Assembly (NCBI GenBank): GCA_023898345.1
Contig: CP060218.1
Span: 186,001-250,000, forward strand
Reading direction: 5' to 3'
Length of the DNA: 64,000 bases
From: Candidatus Woesearchaeota archaeon
GTDB taxonomy: Archaea > Nanobdellota > Nanobdellia > Woesearchaeales > UBA583
A program made the translations under genes and the position numbers. The notes under the pieces were generated by a model. It worked only from the letters and a program-made list of their open reading frames with translations, was not told the origin of the DNA and made no database searches. Each line of letters opens with the position of its first letter. The stretch's first letter is position 1. Of this stretch, positions 17,765-25,632 are shown one piece after another.

Positions 17765-19021
17765 TTACTCGTTAAGAGCTGCATCAATAATTTCTTTGAA
17801 GTTTTCAAATGGTTGAGCTCCGCTGATGAATGTTTTTCCTACAAAAAATCCGGGAGTTCCTGAAACGCCGTATTTTATACCAAGAGCAATTTCTTCATCG
17901 ATTTGTTTGTCGTAGCGCTTTTCTTCATAACATTCTTTAAAGTTATCAACGTTTAAATCGAACTCTTCTGCATAGTCAGTGAAAACTTTTTCTTTGTCGC
18001 TTGCATCGATCCATGTGTCTCTGTCGTCAAAGAGTTTTTCAGAGTACTCTCTCCATTTGTCTGCGTCTTGTTCATAAGCACAAAGGGCTGCGTTGTGTGC
18101 TGCTCTGGAGTTTGAATGGATGCTTTCAAGAGGGAAATTCATGAAGACATATTTTACTTTTCCAGTGTCAACGTATTCTTTCATAACTTCTGGAACTGGT
18201 GCAACGTAGTCTGCTCCAAATTGAGCAACTAGTTCAGCGTTTCCTTCTGCAATTGCACAGTATGGGCATTCGTAGTCAGTAAAGGTTACAACTGTCACAG
18301 GAGCATCTTCAGATCCAATTTGTATAGCTGTTGCGGGGATTTTTATTTCATCAATAAGTTCTGATGGAAGGCCGCTTGGGTCAAGCATGTAATAGTCTTC
18401 TCCTCCAAAGGAAAGTTCATCAGTTGAAAACGAAGGTGAGATTTGAGTCCAGTCACTTCTTTCTTCAATGTTTTTTGAGAACAGATAAATAGGTACTGTT
18501 AGGGATTCTGTTTCAGCAACTACTTTTTTTCCTTCTTCACTGTCGAAGGCAATATGTTCTACTGTCAAATTTTTGAAGAAGTTATTTTCAAGATTTGAAA
18601 GGAAAGCATCAACCATACAAGACTCACAATCTTTGTCTTCTACAACTACAATGTGAATTTCTGCTAGGTCTTCAGGGGAAAGCTCTACTTCTTCCTCTGT
18701 CGTGTTTGCTTGGTTTCCGGAAGCTGTTACTTGTTGCTGTGCGTTTGCACTTTCATTTACCATTTGCTTCTGTCCGTTGTCTGCAGGTAGGTTCACAGAG
18801 CAAGCATTATTATTATTTTGAACTGAAAAAACTATAATGATTGCTATGATAAGAACGATATTGAAAACTGCAAGGATGATAGAAAGTGTCTTATACTGAT
18901 TTGCACCAGATGCGTTAACTGTTGAAGAAACATTTTGTTCATTATTTGAACTTGATGGTCTTCCTCTTGGCCTTTTAGCATCCTCTTTTACAGGAGTACT
19001 TTTTTTTTTAGGACGTGCCAT
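17765..19021 (-). CDS. Membrane-anchored two-domain thioredoxin-fold protein, DsbA-like C-terminal domain
   Basis: 418 residues from the ATG at 19021; an upstream ATG at 19036 is rejected because the product conventionally starts MARPKKK. A short basic cytoplasmic tail contains the AT-hook-like RPRGRPSS. One membrane helix (about residues 45-65) and an acidic linker follow. Then comes a first thioredoxin-like region with CESC (about 130-135), and then a DsbA domain with CPYC (near 250) and cis-proline loop GTPGFFV near the C-terminus. It should form or isomerise disulfides in secreted proteins outside the membrane, using the second CxxC as catalytic pair. The next gene is a small membrane protein, and cysteine-rich secreted proteins occur in this window. 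Confidence 0.88.
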   Translation of the reverse strand: MARPKKKSTPVKEDAKRPRGRPSSSNNEQNVSSTVNASGANQYKTLSIILAVFNIVLIIAIIIVFSVQNNNNACSVNLPADNGQKQMVNESANAQQQVTASGNQANTTEEEVELSPEDLAEIHIVVVEDKDCESCMVDAFLSNLENNFFKNLTVEHIAFDSEEGKKVVAETESLTVPIYLFSKNIEERSDWTQISPSFSTDELSFGGEDYYMLDPSGLPSELIDEIKIPATAIQIGSEDAPVTVVTFTDYECPYCAIAEGNAELVAQFGADYVAPVPEVMKEYVDTGKVKYVFMNFPLESIHSNSRAAHNAALCAYEQDADKWREYSEKLFDDRDTWIDASDKEKVFTDYAEEFDLNVDNFKECYEEKRYDKQIDEEIALGIKYGVSGTPGFFVGKTFISGAQPFENFKEIIDAALNE

Positions 19022-19141
19022 ACTTTGAAAAGGCACTCTCTAAAGTTTATAAATTTTCCTTTTAGGCTTTTCTTGTGTAGAATTTTTGAGAGTGATTTCT
19101 TTTGTGCTTATTTTTTTTCTTTTTTTCTCATCTTCATTTAC

Positions 19142-19176
19142 TTTATATATAAATGTCTGTTTGTTACCCGAGGTGA
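19142..19176 (+). promoter_or_regulatory. TATA box and Shine-Dalgarno site of the 3D-domain gene
   Basis: TTTATATATAAAT (about 19142-19154) followed by GAGGTGA (19170-19176), seven bases before the ATG at 19184. This is one of the few genes here with a strong ribosome binding site, and it settles the start over the longer open frame that begins at 19025. Confidence 0.65.
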
Positions 19177-19183
19177 CTTTATA

Positions 19184-19747
19184 ATGACACTTGAAACAAG
19201 ACTTAATACTGGCCAAAATAGTTCAACTGGAGGCAATCGCTCTTACCCAGCTTCTGCTTACTCACACGCTCTGGCACTTACACTGGCAGCTTTGACGGCA
19301 GTTACGCCTGTCGATGGATACTCACGAGGACTTCCAAAGGCTTTGAAGAATCGGCCTCTTTCTGTTAAGGTAGATAAGAACTCTTCGTTTCCACCTTCAC
19401 ACATTGAGGCAAATGGAATGAAATACAGACTTGCGAAAAAAATTCCTGTAAAGATTACTCATTATAATCCTACAGGCCCAGGTCTTATGCAGGGGAAGGA
19501 TAAGACTGCAGGACGTGGGATTACTTCAACAGGAAGAAATGCAGGCCGTATGGATGGAGCTGCAGCTGATCCTAAAAGCATTCCATACGGGAGTATAGTT
19601 TATGTAAATGGAGAATGGAGAGTTATAGACGATACAGGAGGAGCTCTTAGAGAAAACCATGTAGATGTAAGAATCTCTGGTTATAGGGAAGCTCTCGAAA
19701 AAGGAGTACAAAGAAAGACTATATTAGTATACTATCTAGTTGATTAA
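19184..19747 (+). CDS. Secreted 3D-domain (double-psi beta-barrel) protein
   Basis: 187 residues. An N-terminal polar stretch and hydrophobic segment (ALALTLAALTAVTP) look like a signal sequence. The C-terminal 90 residues match the 3D domain named for three conserved aspartates: TSTGRNAGRMDGAAADPKSI, then VIDDTGGAL and ENHVDVRIS, ending in a beta-strand KTILVYYLV. In bacteria the domain occurs in MltA and in YocH/YuiC-type muralytic enzymes and cleaves or binds peptidoglycan; the aspartates are catalytic. Archaea lack murein, so the substrate here could be another organism's wall or a surface glycan. Domain call firm, function inferred. Confidence 0.82.
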   Translation: MTLETRLNTGQNSSTGGNRSYPASAYSHALALTLAALTAVTPVDGYSRGLPKALKNRPLSVKVDKNSSFPPSHIEANGMKYRLAKKIPVKITHYNPTGPGLMQGKDKTAGRGITSTGRNAGRMDGAAADPKSIPYGSIVYVNGEWRVIDDTGGALRENHVDVRISGYREALEKGVQRKTILVYYLVD

Positions 19748-19829
19748 GATTACAAATCTTTTCCCATTCTCCGAGAGCTAGGGCCAAGACAAAGCTTTAT
19801 AAATTATCTTCCTTGCGAAAAAGTTTATT

Positions 19830-21905
19830 ATGGTACTAAAGAAATTCTTTTCCATTTCGCTTTGGACACTCTTTCTTCTCTTTCTTTTTTCTCCCTATGT
19901 TTGTGCTGCTCCGACAATATACTCCTCTCTATTCGAGATAACTTCTTCTGGACAAAGCTTAGTGTACAATGTTTCAGCAGATGTCGTCAGGGTTGAGCTT
20001 GAACAGGCTACTCAAACTTCCTCAGAATTAATTTTTGGCGGAGGTAGTGGAGAGCTTTCTGTAAAAAAATTTGAAGATCTGACGTTTAAGGTCTATGATG
20101 AGGAAGGAAATTTTGCAGAAAAAACTTTTCTTGTGGATAATGCTCCGTCTGTTCTTTCTCTTACTCATTATATTTCACATAGAGTTTTTTCTCTCACTAG
20201 TACGGCTTCAGAATGTCGGTTGACGGAGTTTGAAGGGGATGTCAAGGATGTGTCTTTTACTTTACAAAACACAACATGGTATCTTCCTTTGGATATTAGT
20301 GAGGAAGGAAATTATTCTTTGCACTTTTTTTGTGAGCAGGGGGGTATTAGAAAATATTTTGAAACTTGGGTTGTTTATGACGAAACTTCTCCAAAGCCTA
20401 GTCTTTTATCTGCTCAGCTTCTCAAGGATGGGAGTATCTCTCTTCATTGGGAAGAGGGTTCTGATGGTTCTGACTCGTTAAGCTATCTTTTGTATAGAAA
20501 CAATAGTTTGATCTATGAGGGAAAGCGTTTCTTTTATAATGATCTTTTTGTTAGCTGGCCGCAGCAGTATGATTATGTTCTTGTTGTGAAGGATGAGGCA
20601 GGAAATGAGGCAAAAAGCAATGAACTTCATCTTGTTCCAAAAAAAGTGGGGATTTTTTTTCAAAGCAATTTGAAAAGAGAAATGCTTGTTCATTCTAGTC
20701 TTTTTCTTCTTCATGTTGAGACGGACAAAAATAATACTCTTACTACTGTTTTGAGAAGTGAAAATGCTACTTTGTATAATGCGACAGTTCTTGTTGAACA
20801 TACTGAAATGGAAGTTCCTTTATATTTGCAAGAAGGTCTTAATGTTCTTTCTTTTTCTCTTCGTGATGAGGAGGGGAATGAAAAAAAAGAGGAGTATTTT
20901 CTTATTTATACGTCGCCAGAGTTAGGTGTGACTCAGGAGAGTGTTTTACAGAATAGCAGTGCTAATTTTGCAGAGACTGAATTGACAAAAATTGAACAAC
21001 GTGTGGAGGAAGAGCAAAAAAATCGGGGAACAAGTATTTTCTGGATCTTGATGTGGCTTGTTTTTCTTATTTTCTTTGTGTATGCTATTCTAATGTATGG
21101 TGACGCAGTTTCTATGAGATTTGAAGGGATAAATAAGGAGAGAGTCAGAAAAAAGGAACAGATGCTTCGTAGACGAAGTGATACTCATTTAGATAAGTTT
21201 CTTCGTACTGTTAGGGCTGAGAGGATGAGGAAGCTTGAAGAACGCAAACTTAAGGATGAAGAGCGAAAGAAAAAAGAGGGAAAAAGGCAATTGTCGAGTT
21301 TTCAAAAACAAAAGTTCAAAGAGCTTGAACGACAAAGGACGGGAAACAAGCAAGTGCTTAGTTCTGTCGTGCAAAGAAAGGCAGCACCTCAACAATCTTC
21401 GACAAAATCTCTTCTTGAACGGGCTTTTCAGCGTCTGGATAAAAAGACGCATGAGGTTCAGGAACGACAGAAAACAGAGAAAAAAACACCGATTTTCAAA
21501 GGTTTTCTTGATAGCTATCTTTCAGAACAAAAGCAAAAAAAAGAGGAGCAAAAAATAAGGGCCCATCTTGAGAGAGAAAAAATTACTTTTGAGAAGCATA
21601 GGGAAGAAGCAGCGGCTGAGGAGAAAAAGAAACGAGAGGCTCAAAGAGTAGAGCAAGAGAAACAAAGGCAAGTGCAAGAAGAAAAAGATAGGGTTCTAAA
21701 GGAGAAACAAAGACAACATGAAGAAGAGAGAGAACATGAAAAGAATGTGAAGGGTTTACATGAGAAAAAAGAGGACCAGCAGCGACAAAGGGAGGAGAAG
21801 GTTCCCGGACTTCAAGATTATCTTTCAAAGCGAAAAAAAAAGAGATTGTTCTTTTTTGCTGAAAAAGAAGTAGAAAGGGACTTAAGGAAAAGAGAGAGGG
21901 AGTAA
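19830..21905 (+). CDS. Single-pass membrane protein with beta-rich ectodomain and long charged coiled-coil tail
   Basis: 691 residues. A signal peptide (about 1-27, ending VCAAP) precedes an ectodomain of about 370 residues with Ig/fibronectin-like segments and N-glycosylation sequons. One membrane helix follows (about 407-427, WILMWLVFLIFFVYAIL). The remaining roughly 260 residues are highly charged (RKKEQMLRRRSD, then many E/K/R/Q heptads), predicted as a long coiled coil in the cytosol. The size ratio resembles a receptor or an envelope-to-cytoplasm tether, but I recognise no family. It ends six bases before the convergent grpE gene. TATA-like TTTATAAATT near 19797. Confidence 0.75.
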   Translation: MVLKKFFSISLWTLFLLFLFSPYVCAAPTIYSSLFEITSSGQSLVYNVSADVVRVELEQATQTSSELIFGGGSGELSVKKFEDLTFKVYDEEGNFAEKTFLVDNAPSVLSLTHYISHRVFSLTSTASECRLTEFEGDVKDVSFTLQNTTWYLPLDISEEGNYSLHFFCEQGGIRKYFETWVVYDETSPKPSLLSAQLLKDGSISLHWEEGSDGSDSLSYLLYRNNSLIYEGKRFFYNDLFVSWPQQYDYVLVVKDEAGNEAKSNELHLVPKKVGIFFQSNLKREMLVHSSLFLLHVETDKNNTLTTVLRSENATLYNATVLVEHTEMEVPLYLQEGLNVLSFSLRDEEGNEKKEEYFLIYTSPELGVTQESVLQNSSANFAETELTKIEQRVEEEQKNRGTSIFWILMWLVFLIFFVYAILMYGDAVSMRFEGINKERVRKKEQMLRRRSDTHLDKFLRTVRAERMRKLEERKLKDEERKKKEGKRQLSSFQKQKFKELERQRTGNKQVLSSVVQRKAAPQQSSTKSLLERAFQRLDKKTHEVQERQKTEKKTPIFKGFLDSYLSEQKQKKEEQKIRAHLEREKITFEKHREEAAAEEKKKREAQRVEQEKQRQVQEEKDRVLKEKQRQHEEEREHEKNVKGLHEKKEDQQRQREEKVPGLQDYLSKRKKKRLFFFAEKEVERDLRKRERE

Positions 21906-21910
21906 ATGGA

Positions 21911-22495
21911 TTAGTTTTCCTCAACTATGTTTTCTTCTTTATTGTTTTTATCATTCTCTTCTTTTATTTTTGCAACCTGAACACGAGCTGGCCGAACAAC
22001 TATGTCTTTGTGCATGAACCCTTTTTGTAACACGCCGAGAATTTTTCCAGCTTCCTCTGAACCTTTGGCTTCTATAAGAACGGGGTCGTGTCTGTACGGA
22101 TCAAAGACTTCTCCGATTTCAGGTACGTACTCAGAGAAATGATTTGCTTTGAGAGTGTCAATAAGATTTTTGTGAATCATTTCGACGCCACGTATAAACA
22201 TCTTTGTGTTTTCTGTCATTCCAAGGCTCATTTCAAAATTATCAATGGAAGGCAAGAGGTCACAGACAAAACGAACAATTGCTTTTTCACGCGCGCTTAC
22301 AAGTTCTTCTTCTTTTCGTTTTCGATAGTTCTCAAAGTCAGCTCGCAAACGTAAGTAGGTATCACGAAGTTCGGCTAGTTCTTGTTCAGATGTTTTTTTC
22401 TCTTCACTTTGTTCCTCTTCTTTTTTTACATTAATTTGTGGTTTCTCAACCTTTTCTTCTTCTTTGTTTTGTATAGTTTTTTCTTCTTTGGTCAT
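21911..22495 (-). CDS. grpE: GrpE, nucleotide exchange factor for DnaK/Hsp70
   Basis: 194 residues. A charged, disordered N-terminus precedes the coiled-coil LRLRADFENYRKRKEEE (about 45-65) and the conserved LLPSIDNFEMSL, VFDPYRHDPV and VLQKGFMHKDIVVRPARVQV of the beta domain. GrpE releases ADP from DnaK. dnaK and dnaJ are not in this window. With GroEL/GroES it shows a full bacterial-style chaperone set in this archaeon. A TATA-like TTTATAAAA near 22515 lies about 22 bases upstream of the ATG, so the mRNA is probably leaderless. Confidence 0.95.
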   Translation of the reverse strand: MTKEEKTIQNKEEEKVEKPQINVKKEEEQSEEKKTSEQELAELRDTYLRLRADFENYRKRKEEELVSAREKAIVRFVCDLLPSIDNFEMSLGMTENTKMFIRGVEMIHKNLIDTLKANHFSEYVPEIGEVFDPYRHDPVLIEAKGSEEAGKILGVLQKGFMHKDIVVRPARVQVAKIKEENDKNNKEENIVEEN

Positions 22496-22579
22496 ATTTT
22501 TTCAAATCTAAAGAACTTTATAAAATTTTTTCTGTTTCTCGCAAAAATAAACAAAGAATTCGTTTTTGCAAAAGAAAGC

Positions 22580-23557
22580 TTAGTCTAGAGAAAATATTTC
22601 GCATTTCTCAATTTTTCCTTCAAAACTCTTTCTCATGTACTCTTTAAACTTCTGAACATACAAATTCTCTTGGCTGACTACATTGAGAAAGTATTCATGC
22701 AAACCTAAACTTTTTACAACTTTTATGATTTGTTCTTCTTCTAAAAAGAATCTGTGTGCTTTTCTTTCCTCTTCTGCTGATAGAAAGGAAAATTTTACGA
22801 TGATTGCATATTGAAAAAGTCCAAGTTTATTAAAATTAATGACTGGTTCAAAATTTTCGATAATTCCCTGACTAAGCATTTTATCAATTCTATATTTTAC
22901 GGTGTCCGAAGAAATATTGAGAACCTTTGCAATTTCTTTGTACTGCGTCCTGCCGTCAACTTCTAAGAGTTTGAGGATCTGCTTGTCTTTGTCGTCAAGG
23001 TTTATTAGTTCTGTTTTCTTGAGGAGGCGAAAGTCTTTTCCTTTGTCGTCTGCTTGTGGTTCTTGATCGAAAATTCTTCGACTTACTGCTTGTCTTTCTG
23101 TTTCCTTTATTTCTGATGATCCTATGATTGTGTAATAGTTTGCAAGAACTGTGGAATAGTTTTCCAAAATCTCAGAGAGCTTATTTTTGAATTCTTCAAG
23201 TGACTCTGCGTACAAACGAACAAGCAAGTCCCAGCCACTATTTGATTTAATAATCCAGACTAAATATTTATTCCCAATTTGCTCTTTGATGAACCTGTCA
23301 CGAGCAAGTTCGTCTTCTAAATTGAGTTTGAGGAGAATAATATATTCATTGTAGCCTAATATGTCATCATTGAGTTTTGGGACAAATTTTACAATGAGAT
23401 TTTCCTTAATTAGGCGCTTTATACGATAATTGACTATTTCGCGTCCCAGATCTATTTCTTTTGAGATACTTGAAGAACTTGCTCTGCCGTCTTCGAGAAG
23501 TTTTTGCAGAATGAGGATGTCTTTTCTTGTAATAATAGAACTGCGCTTCTCTTCCAT
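22580..23557 (-). CDS. Lrp/AsnC-type transcription regulator with two tandem modules
   Basis: 325 residues from the ATG at 23557; an upstream ATG at 23575 would overlap the TATA box. It contains two Lrp-like units in one chain. Each has a winged helix-turn-helix (ITRKDILILQKLLEDGRAS... at the N-terminus, LDDKDKQILKLLEVDGRTQ... near residue 190) followed by an Lrp ligand-binding-like half (IILLKLNL..., AIIVKFSF...). Single-module Lrp proteins are about 150 residues and dimerise; this protein is a covalent pseudo-dimer. Its ligand and targets are unknown. It is divergent from the NFACT gene and shares its TATA region, so autoregulation covering both genes is possible. Confidence 0.85.
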   Translation of the reverse strand: MEEKRSSIITRKDILILQKLLEDGRASSSSISKEIDLGREIVNYRIKRLIKENLIVKFVPKLNDDILGYNEYIILLKLNLEDELARDRFIKEQIGNKYLVWIIKSNSGWDLLVRLYAESLEEFKNKLSEILENYSTVLANYYTIIGSSEIKETERQAVSRRIFDQEPQADDKGKDFRLLKKTELINLDDKDKQILKLLEVDGRTQYKEIAKVLNISSDTVKYRIDKMLSQGIIENFEPVINFNKLGLFQYAIIVKFSFLSAEEERKAHRFFLEEEQIIKVVKSLGLHEYFLNVVSQENLYVQKFKEYMRKSFEGKIEKCEIFSLD

Positions 23558-23578
23558 CTTCCTATCGTTAAGCAAGAG

Positions 23579-23592
23579 AATTTATAAATATT
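23579..23592. promoter_or_regulatory. Shared divergent TATA region (Lrp-like / NFACT genes)
   Basis: AATTTATAAATATT reads as a TATA box on both strands. It is about 25 bases from the minus-strand ATG at 23557 and about 25 bases from the plus-strand ATG at 23611, so both mRNAs would be almost leaderless and compete for one site. Confidence 0.6.
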
Positions 23593-23610
23593 GTGGGTTT
23601 TGGTTCTTTT

Positions 23611-24744
23611 ATGAAATCTTTAAGTAGTGTCGATCTTTTTTTTCTGGCAAAAGAGTTGCAAGCTCTTGTCGATGAAAGAATTGACTCCTTTTATTGTGAC
23701 GACAAGTGTTTTGTCATGAAGGTGTATCTTCGACGAAAAGGAAATCTTTTCTTTCATTTCTTTCTGCCAAGTTCTTTGACTCTCTCAGAAAAAAAGCATA
23801 TTCAAAGTTCGGGGAAGTCTTCTTTTGTCGGGGCTTTGCGCAAATATCTCTCAAACGCATACATTACCTCTGTCGTGCAAGTTGAGGGAGAAAGAATTCT
23901 GATACTGCGTGTACAAAGGAAGGTCGAAGATGAAATCAAAGATTATTATTTGGTTTTTGAGCTTTTTGCAAAGGGAAATATACTTCTTTGTGATAAAGAC
24001 ATGATGATAACACATACTTTTGCAACACAACATTTTAGGGATAGGACTTTGAAAACTCACCAAAAATATGAAATTCCAAAAAATTCATCGCCTTCTCTTA
24101 CAAGTGTTTCAAAAGAGGAACTTCAAATCTTCCTTTCACATTCGCCAGAAAAACTTGTTTCAGCACTTGCCAAAGGAATAGGACTTGGCGGAACGTATTC
24201 TGAACTTCTTTGTAGCATGAGCAAGCTCGACAAAAATAAGCTTTGTTCTGAGTTAAATGAGCAAGAAAAAACTTTACTTTTTCATGCATTAGAAAGTTTA
24301 CGGAATATGAGTTTGAAAGCCTGTGTACAAAGAAAAGGGAATATCCTAAAAGATGCTTTTCCTTTTTTACTTGAAGGGAAGGAAGATCTTGAAGAAGTTG
24401 AAAGTTTTTCCAAGGCTTTAGAATTACTTTATGAGCAAGATCTCAAAAGTGCACAAAAAAGAAAAGATCCTTATTCTGAGAAAATTGCTTCTTTAGATCG
24501 AAGACTCAAGAAACAAGAAGAACTCAAAGAAAACATTCTTACTCAAAGTGAGGAGCTACAAAGAAAGGGGGAGCTTCTTTACGAAAAATATGCTCTTGTT
24601 GAGGATCTGCTTAAGGGTATGCAAAAATTGGCTGCCGACAAAGGATGGGGAGCAGTACACGAAAAGATCAAGCAAACACCAGCTTTGTCCGCTGTTGTGA
24701 AGAAACTAGATGAGAAGAAAAACTTGTTAATCTTAGATTTGTAA
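23611..24744 (+). CDS. NFACT-N/FbpA-like protein (Rqc2/RqcH family), short form lacking the NFACT-R domain
   Basis: 377 residues. The N-terminal half matches the NFACT-N fold of FbpA/RqcH/NEMF (SSVDLFFLAKELQALVDERI at the start, FVGALRKYLSNAYI, DRTLKTHQKYEIP, a helix-hairpin-helix-like LVSALAKGIGLGGTYSELL near residue 190). A coiled-coil follows, ending LSAVVKKLDEKKNLLIL. Full-length family members (about 550-650 residues) continue into an NFACT-R domain; here the frame stops before it. Relatives bind stalled 60S/50S-tRNA complexes in ribosome quality control. Either NFACT-R is encoded separately elsewhere or this lineage uses a trimmed form. The frame shows no internal sign of decay. Confidence 0.82.
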   Translation: MKSLSSVDLFFLAKELQALVDERIDSFYCDDKCFVMKVYLRRKGNLFFHFFLPSSLTLSEKKHIQSSGKSSFVGALRKYLSNAYITSVVQVEGERILILRVQRKVEDEIKDYYLVFELFAKGNILLCDKDMMITHTFATQHFRDRTLKTHQKYEIPKNSSPSLTSVSKEELQIFLSHSPEKLVSALAKGIGLGGTYSELLCSMSKLDKNKLCSELNEQEKTLLFHALESLRNMSLKACVQRKGNILKDAFPFLLEGKEDLEEVESFSKALELLYEQDLKSAQKRKDPYSEKIASLDRRLKKQEELKENILTQSEELQRKGELLYEKYALVEDLLKGMQKLAADKGWGAVHEKIKQTPALSAVVKKLDEKKNLLILDL

Positions 24745-24894
24745 TTACTCTTCTTTGTCAAGCATAATAAGGATTCCATTTTTAATGGGGTAAGATTTTT
24801 TGCAAGAATGGCAAATGGCTTCTTTTTCCTGAAACTCTAATTCTCCTTTACAGACTCTGCAAACAACAATTTTTTGTGCAAGCTCTTTGTCCAT
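24745..24894 (-). CDS. Trm112-like zinc-ribbon protein
   Basis: 49 residues with two CxxC pairs (VVCRVCKG and AICHSCKK) and the terminal YPIKNGILIML typical of the UPF0434/Trm112 family. Trm112 is the small activating partner of SAM methyltransferases acting on tRNA, rRNA and release factors, including Trm11; a Trm11-like enzyme is encoded at 33737-34759. The start ATG at 24894 follows the upstream gene's stop by one base, so they form one operon. A longer frame from 24936 lies inside the upstream gene and is rejected. Confidence 0.78.
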   Translation of the reverse strand: MDKELAQKIVVCRVCKGELEFQEKEAICHSCKKSYPIKNGILIMLDKEE

Positions 24895-24895
24895 T

Positions 24896-25558
24896 TTACT
24901 TTGCCTCAATAAGATTATACAGCCAGTAGTCTGCAACTGTTACGAGTTCCTCTGGACTTTGTGCTTCCACAAGAATGCAGCCGTTGCTTGGCGTATAAAA
25001 AATACCTGAACGCTCAGAATATGGTTGGAACACGAGATATTTATTTTGGACGGTTGAATTCAAGCAAGGGTCACTTTCATTAATTCTCACAAAATTGACT
25101 TCTTTTTCAAAAGAGAAGAAGTACACCTGGGCGAAAAAAGATTGTAACATGGAGGCCGCAGTTGTTACCTGTCCGTTGTCGCTTCCGTTGTAATATGAAA
25201 AACCGAAGATTAATTCTCGCGAATTGAGAAGGTCAATTTTTGAAACTTCGAGTGGATATGTTAATTTTGCTAATTCATCAAAGGGTTTATGGAAATGGAT
25301 GTTGTATGTGACATTGCCAACTTTGTAAGCATGTGGGTAGGTGAAGGGATCTTCTGTTGTGGGGGTTTGTGTAGATTCGTGCATTTGGTACATTGAAAAA
25401 GCCAAATAGAATATTCCTGCAACGCAGGCAAAGATGAAGAGGACAATAAGATAGTGGTACCAAGAAGGTTCACTCTCTTCGGAAGATTCTTTTACAATTT
25501 CAGAAACTTCCTCTGTCACGGTTAAGTCAGATTCAGGTTTTTGCGTCTTTGAAGGCAT
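24896..25558 (-). CDS. Single-pass membrane protein of unknown function
   Basis: 220 residues. An acidic cytoplasmic tail of about 32 residues (many Glu and Ser) precedes one membrane helix (HYLIVLFIFACVAGIFYLAF, about 35-54), and then an extracytoplasmic domain of about 165 residues with several N-glycosylation sequons and two cysteines (DPCLNST, SNGCILVEAQ) that could form a disulfide. No family recognised. Cotranscribed with the Trm112-like gene. Confidence 0.7.
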   Translation of the reverse strand: MPSKTQKPESDLTVTEEVSEIVKESSEESEPSWYHYLIVLFIFACVAGIFYLAFSMYQMHESTQTPTTEDPFTYPHAYKVGNVTYNIHFHKPFDELAKLTYPLEVSKIDLLNSRELIFGFSYYNGSDNGQVTTAASMLQSFFAQVYFFSFEKEVNFVRINESDPCLNSTVQNKYLVFQPYSERSGIFYTPSNGCILVEAQSPEELVTVADYWLYNLIEAK

Positions 25559-25632
25559 ATTATTTCATTGACTTTTGCTTTTTTATAAACTTAGGCACGA
25601 AAACTTATAAAACCATAAAAAAACGAAAGCTC

